A DNA stretch of 64,000 nucleotides, from positions 682,001-746,000 of the forward strand of contig JBCAML010000012.1 in assembly GCA_038503075.1 (NCBI GenBank), written 5' to 3'. Positions within the stretch are counted from its first letter, which is position 1; every line of letters begins with the position of its first letter. The translations under genes were made by a program, and so were the position numbers. Below are positions 59,517 to 64,000 of this stretch, one piece after another. The stretch comes from Gyromitra esculenta (taxonomy: Eukaryota > Ascomycota > Pezizomycetes > Pezizales > Discinaceae). The notes below the pieces were generated by a model. The model did not search any database and was not told the DNA's origin. It worked only from the letters and a program-made list of their open reading frames with translations.

Positions 59517-60124
59517 TTGGATATATTAAGATGATTTGCTATGGCGTGAAGATGGATAAGGTACTGCAGATAAGGTATCTAGAGATGAAGAGCTGAAGGT
59601 GAATCCAAACGCGTTTCGGTGAAGTGGGTGAACGCTGGGGGTCTGAGACGTTGCTGCCAAGCATCCTCTGCGAGCCTCAATTCCCCACCCCTCCGATTAC
59701 CTAACCCCGCTATCGTAGGACCCTAACCCTTACGAGTGATGCTCTATGGATGAGAAAGGTAAGTAAAAGCTACATGTAACTGTTTGCAAGTGATTTCTTT
59801 CTGTATTGTTCATAATCTACATATCCCCCATGTACACTAACTAACCAACAAGCAAAAAACCTCCTTCCATCCACTTCCAAGTCCCACAAAAGAAGAGTTT
59901 GGTAATAAAGCCCCAATCCTTCCACCTTCCCTCACACAAAGCTAGCCATTTATATATAACAATTCTACTACACATTTATCCGGTATAGTTCCGAGATCTA
60001 GATCCAGTATACTTCTAGGGTTTAAGAATAAAACAAGAAGGAAAAAAAAAAACCTGAAAATGACCGGACAGACACCCCAATTGTCCTTTTTTTGTTTCCA
60101 TTATACAAACAAAAGAAAAAATGT
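59517..60124. other. PUP3 promoter and SERCA 3' flank
   Basis: No gene seen. One TACATGTA at 59771 and an A-run at about 60042. No recognised PACE-type proteasome element (GGTGGCAAA) was found by eye. Confidence 0.45.
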
Positions 60125-63100
60125 TTATTCGTTCTTCGCTTTGTTGACAGGGGCAGGAAGATATAGTCTCCTCTCAACAAACTTCAGAAATTCATCAATT
60201 AATCTATTTGAATTTCCATTAGCAACCTGTATTTCAAATTTGAGCAAAGAGAGATGAGTGAGCTTACATAACGGGTAAAGAAATATAAAGGACCGCTTTC
60301 CACTCGTGTAGATTTAGCGGTGTAATTGAGAACAGTCCCTGCAGCAATGGCGTATATAACAACGCAAAGTGCAGAGCCATGCTCAAAATAATTGCATACA
60401 CCAGTTTCATATTCTTCCACAATGGAAGCGTAAGCAAGCTCTCGCTTGAACTTAGCGCGTTCATCGCATTGAACATCTCAATAACGACCAAGACGCTCAA
60501 CGACATTGTGCTGGCGGTTTTTGACATATGGTTTCCAAACATCTCGCAGCCAATCTCGGGGTATTGCGTGCTGCAGCGGTGGAAATGAGATAATTGGTAA
60601 AACGTAATCTGAGGACCTTCGCTGTTGAACATAAACCACCATGCATAACCAAAGACAGTAGCAGCGCCGACGTATGTACCGATGACCATATAGCGGAAGA
60701 AAAGCCATTTGCTGACAAGAGGTTCGTCACGGCCACGGGGTTGACGACGCATGATGTCGTGATCAGGAGGATTGAATGAAAGAGCAGTGGCTGGAAGACC
60801 ATCGGTGACCAAGTTAACCCAAAGAAGCTGAACCGGGATAAGAGCCTCAGGCATTCCAGCAGCCGCAGTCAAGAAGATAGAGACCACCTCTCCAATGTTG
60901 GACGAAATCAAGTACCGGATGAATTGCTGAGTGTTGTTGTAAATAGACCTTCCTTCTTCAATTGCGAGTCCAATAGTAGCAAAGTTATCATCGGCAAGAA
61001 CCATATCGGCAGCCAACTTAGCCACATCTGTCCCGCTTCCCATAGCAACGCCAATGTCCGATTTCTTCAAAGCAGGCGCATCATTGACACCATCACCGGT
61101 CATAGCCACGACCTCTCCAGCATTCTGGAGAAGATCAACCAATCTAGACTTATGCGAAGGTTCAGTCCTGGAAAACAAGCTAGCCCTCTTTGCGACTTCC
61201 AGTTGCTCCATGTCGCTTAGCGCATCGAATTCACGTCCAGTGTAGCTTTTCCCAGTAAGGTCCTCGTGTTCACCGAAAATTCCGATTTGACGACAGATAG
61301 TTTCCGCAGTTTGTTTATTGTCTCCAGTGATCACGACGACGCGGATACCAGCTTGACGGCACTTCTTAATTGACGCAGCTACTTCCGGGCGAGGGGGGTC
61401 CAACATGCCGACAAGTCCGATGAAAGTCATGTCCTGTTCGAGTTGAGCATATTCCGCGGTCGTGGTGGCAGTGCCGATCAATGGGTCAGTGATATTGGTG
61501 ACAGTGGCGAAAGCCATGACACGGAGACCACGGCCTGCATATTCCGAGAGTTTGGTATTGATAAGGTCGCGAGTCTTCTGGCCCAAAGGAACCTTGGTAC
61601 CACTCGAACCAGCATACGCATGGGTGCACCTTTCCATAATCGACTCGGGAGCTCCCTTAACCAATAGACGCTGACCCTTTGTATCATTGTCATCGTCATC
61701 GTCATTTTCGTCGCTGTTGTCATCGCTGTTGTCATCGCTGTCATCGTCTTCGTCGCTGTTACCACTAACCAAGACAGACATACTCTTCCTGTCACGGGAG
61801 AACTCGTATGTCGCAAGCTTCGAGCACAAAGACTCATAATACTTGTTGGCCTCATCCAGACGAATACCACGGGTTTTGTGCGAGTGTTGCAAGTTGAGAA
61901 TCGGATCCGGAGTACCAATCTTTTCAACCAAAACCCTGAGAGCTCCTTCTGTAGGTTCACCGACGTTCGAGTAAGCCCGAGTCTTAGGATCGAAAGAAAT
62001 TTCTGCCCCGTTACAAATAGCGGCAACCTCCGCAAGCTTGCGGATAGTGACGTAATGTGCTGCAATCGATTCCAAAACGGTACCCTGTGCGTTTCTGATG
62101 GCGCCGACCGGTGAGAAACTTGTGCCTTCAATGATCAAGTCATCCAGTTCAGTTTGAGATTCGGATATAACAACGGCTCTAGATACGCTCATTTGGTTTG
62201 TGGTCAGAGTTCCAGTCTTATCGGAACAAATGACGCTGCAGCTTCCGAGGGTCTCAACAGAGGGCAAGCTCCTGACAACGGCGTTTTTAGCAGCCATTTT
62301 ACGGGTTCCGAGAGCGAGACAGGTGGTGATAACGACGGCAAGACCTTCCGGAATAGCAGCGACGCCTAGAGAAACGGCAATCTACGGACCACTGTTTAGC
62401 TTATTTTCACAGCGTTATTTACTTGAGAGAATTATACAAACCTTAAGATAGTAGACAGCTCCCTTCAACCAGCCACCGTGAGCTTCATCGCTGAAATTGC
62501 CAATATTGATAAGCCAGACGAGAATGCAGATAACCATGATAACCTTTGCCAAAATATCTCCAAAGCTGTTTAACTTCTGCTTCAATGGGGTTGGCTCCGA
62601 AATCTGAGATGTGATGCTGGTATGAATATCTCCAATAGCTGTCGAATTTCCAGTCAAAGCCACCACAGCCCTAGCATGTCCAACCGTAACGGTAGTTCCC
62701 GAAAACAACATATTGACCTGATCCTGCTTGACAGCCCTTTCGTCCTTGATTTCCTGAGTATCTTTTCCAACACTCTCGCTTTCGCCAGTGAGAATGGCCT
62801 GATCGACGCGAAAACTGTTGCTTTGAATAGATAAAAGTCGGCAATCTGCAGGGATGCGGTCCCCAACGGCAATATCGACAATGTCCCCCGGAACAAGTTC
62901 TTCGGCGCGGATTCTAGAAACACGACCGTTGCGAACAACCTTAGCCTCGTTTGCGGAATACTCGTTCAGCGCCGCGATCGTCTTTTCGGCACTGCTCTCT
63001 TGAGAAACACCGACGACTGCGTTTAAAACCAGAATCGTGAGAATCTGAAACGTTTAACCCTTAGCACAATTGAACCCTTAGTACCAAAAAGGGGGCGATG

Positions 63101-63471
63101 CAAAAAGGAGCAAAATTGCACCCACCACCGCAGGATCAACAAACGCAGTTAATCCCTCGCCATCTTCAAGAATGGCTAGAACAAACGAAATGCCCGCAGA
63201 AGCCAGTAATATCATCACCAGCTGGTCTTTAAACTGTTCCAGAATAAGTTGCCACAGGGGTGTTGGGGGTTCCTCAGGGAGAGCTAAATAACGCGAATGC
63301 GGTCAGTATAAGCTCCAGAATCCCAGGAGAAACCAGGCGCAGAAGTGCCCCACCATTTTTCCCATATCTTGATCTTGCAGCTCTAACTTGTCCATCGCTC
63401 AAACCAGTGCGCTCATCAACCTTGAAGAAGCGTAGTATCTCATCGCATTGTTTGGTATAAGCGTGCTCCAT
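60125..63471 (-). CDS. SERCA-type P-type Ca2+ ATPase
   Basis: Five exons in transcript order 63354..63471, 63126..63283, 62442..63044, 60268..62381, 60125..60203; 1023 aa. Cation-ATPase N-terminus ([20 protein letters not shown]), [20 protein letters not shown], actuator motif ILTGESESV, the M4 calcium-site motif PEGL (304-307), phosphorylation site [11 protein letters not shown] (Asp347), KGAPE, and hinge [18 protein letters not shown]. The C-terminal half has the expected helices ([20 protein letters not shown]) and ends [20 protein letters not shown]. This is the sarco/endoplasmic reticulum class, distinct from Golgi Pmr1. Role: Ca2+ uptake into the ER or a related store. An Asp-rich insertion at about 501-529 in the nucleotide-binding domain is unusual. 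The acceptor for the last exon is the AAATAG giving ILIDEFLKF. Confidence 0.95.
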
Positions 63472-63810
63472 GGCTCGCTCGTGTTTTTTGTGGAAGTTGT
63501 TTTCAGCGGCGGTATGGGGTTTTCCGTCGCTAAGTAAGTATTTGGAATGTATTTGGAACGGAGGTGGCTCCGTCTCAACAAAAAGCCTTGGGGGGGGGCG
63601 AAAGGAGACTACAATGAACGTGTAGAATTAGACCGAAGACCGGAGAGAGAGACGAAGAACAGGAGAGATAAAGAGAGATAAATAATTCAACCCGTAGAGA
63701 ATTACCGTGGGAAGAAAAATATAAAGCTTTGAAGAAATGAACGCCGTGTAAAGGAAGGACTCCGGAAAGCTGAAAGGTGGTCTTTTCGCCGGGCCTTGCT
63801 TGGAGCGAGA
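63472..63810. promoter_or_regulatory. Promoter and leader of the SERCA gene
   Basis: 340 bases upstream of the SERCA start. Read on the minus strand it is CT-rich (63600-63700), as in fungal leaders. A run of eight G lies near 63590. Confidence 0.4.
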
Positions 63811-64000
63811 ATGTTCTCAAGTCTGGGTCAGCAGTTGCTAAAATCGCTTGGCTCGCGGCTCAAAACACCCGTGCCAAGCGCAATCCTTTTCTCCTCTTCT
63901 CCTTTGGACAGCACAGTCCACCGCTTAACGGTTCTCGACGTGGAGGCAATCTTAGACAGATTTTCGGCGTGGGTGAGATTCCAGATCAGCTCCACCTGGA
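63811..64000 (+). CDS. Possible 5' end of a gene running off the right edge
   Basis: From ATG 63811 a frame stays open for 63 codons to the window end (MFSSLGQQLLKSLGSRLKTP, then VPSAILFSSSPLDSTVHRL). The first 40 residues are basic and Ser/Leu-rich with no acid, compatible with a mitochondrial presequence. It would be divergent from the SERCA gene. No family is recognised and no splice evidence is available, so it may be chance. Confidence 0.3.
   Translation, partial: MFSSLGQQLLKSLGSRLKTPVPSAILFSSSPLDSTVHRLTVLDVEAILDRFSAWVRFQISSTW

Larger units (their letters stand above)
1164..59778. repeat. Dispersed palindrome TACATGTA (22 copies, none in an assigned exon)
   Basis: Exact copies begin at 1164, 1328, 1642, 5010, 5016, 5075, 5321, 11449, 12986, 13048, 17465, 22606, 23599, 25303, 31059, 31128, 46275, 46832, 48593, 50068, 50176 and 59771. 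Many extend to (C/T)TACATGTAG(C/T)TA. None lies in an exon I assigned. An 8-mer is expected about once per 64 kb at even composition, somewhat more at this AT content. The feature span is the range of the family, not a single element. Confidence 0.8.

Noticed and set aside
59697..59740. Telomere-like CCCTAACCCT near 59730
   Set aside because: Only one to two repeat units, so not an interstitial telomere array.

Overview
The window is nuclear DNA of a filamentous ascomycete fungus. The gene set points there: eisosome protein 1, CFEM proteins with GPI-type tails, a Tps3/Tsl1-type trehalose subunit, a fungal 14-3-3 and a Ubx4/TUG-type UBX protein. Genes carry many short introns (mostly 45-120 nt, GT...AG, CTAAC/CTGAC-like branch sites). 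High intron density (14 exons in the SHPRH-like gene, 10 in the MFS gene) and about 2 kb of intergenic DNA between many genes suggest an early-diverging Pezizomycotina lineage such as Pezizomycetes or Orbiliomycetes. That placement is inference only.

Layout. 1-5 kb: 3' end of a PAQR/haemolysin-III-like receptor (+), an RGG-box and lysine-rich SMAP-domain protein (+), the ER protein Ysy6/RAMP4 (-), and a small probable mitochondrial membrane protein (+). 5.6-11.1 kb: a 1552-aa SNF2/RING protein of the SHPRH/Irc20 family (+). 11.8-16.4 kb: a TMEM70/186/223-like mitochondrial membrane protein (-) and eisosome protein 1 (-). 18.6-21.9 kb: trehalose complex regulatory subunit Tps3/Tsl1-like (+). 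A 4.2-kb gene-free stretch holds two tandem MITE-like elements. 26-30 kb: a serine/arginine-rich fungal protein (+) and a 14-3-3 protein (+). 31.5-34.1 kb: an MFS transporter (-). 34.5-35.2 kb: a lysine-rich basic protein (+). 38.8-46.0 kb: three CFEM-domain genes on one strand carrying four CFEM modules, with a possible degenerate LysM-like ORF between the second and third. 47.4 kb: tRNA-Leu(UAG) with an intron (-). 50.4-64 kb is dense with housekeeping genes: Mn-type CDF transporter (-), J-domain membrane protein (+), LSM6 (+), Ubx4/TUG (-), proteasome beta3 Pup3 (-), SERCA-type Ca2+ ATPase (-), and perhaps the start of another gene at the right edge.

How the genes relate. Most are unrelated housekeeping genes, as is normal in a fungal chromosome. 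The only clear functional cluster is the CFEM group: every module keeps eight cysteines and the aspartate that ligates heme iron in characterised CFEM proteins, which fits a cell-surface heme-binding set. I found no self-evident new multi-gene system. The strongest unexplained signal is a dispersed palindrome, TACATGTA, found 22 times, none in an exon I assigned, against roughly one or two expected by chance. Exon models were built by hand from splice consensus, reading phase and family conservation. Coordinates are exact where phase and homology agree; ambiguities are stated.
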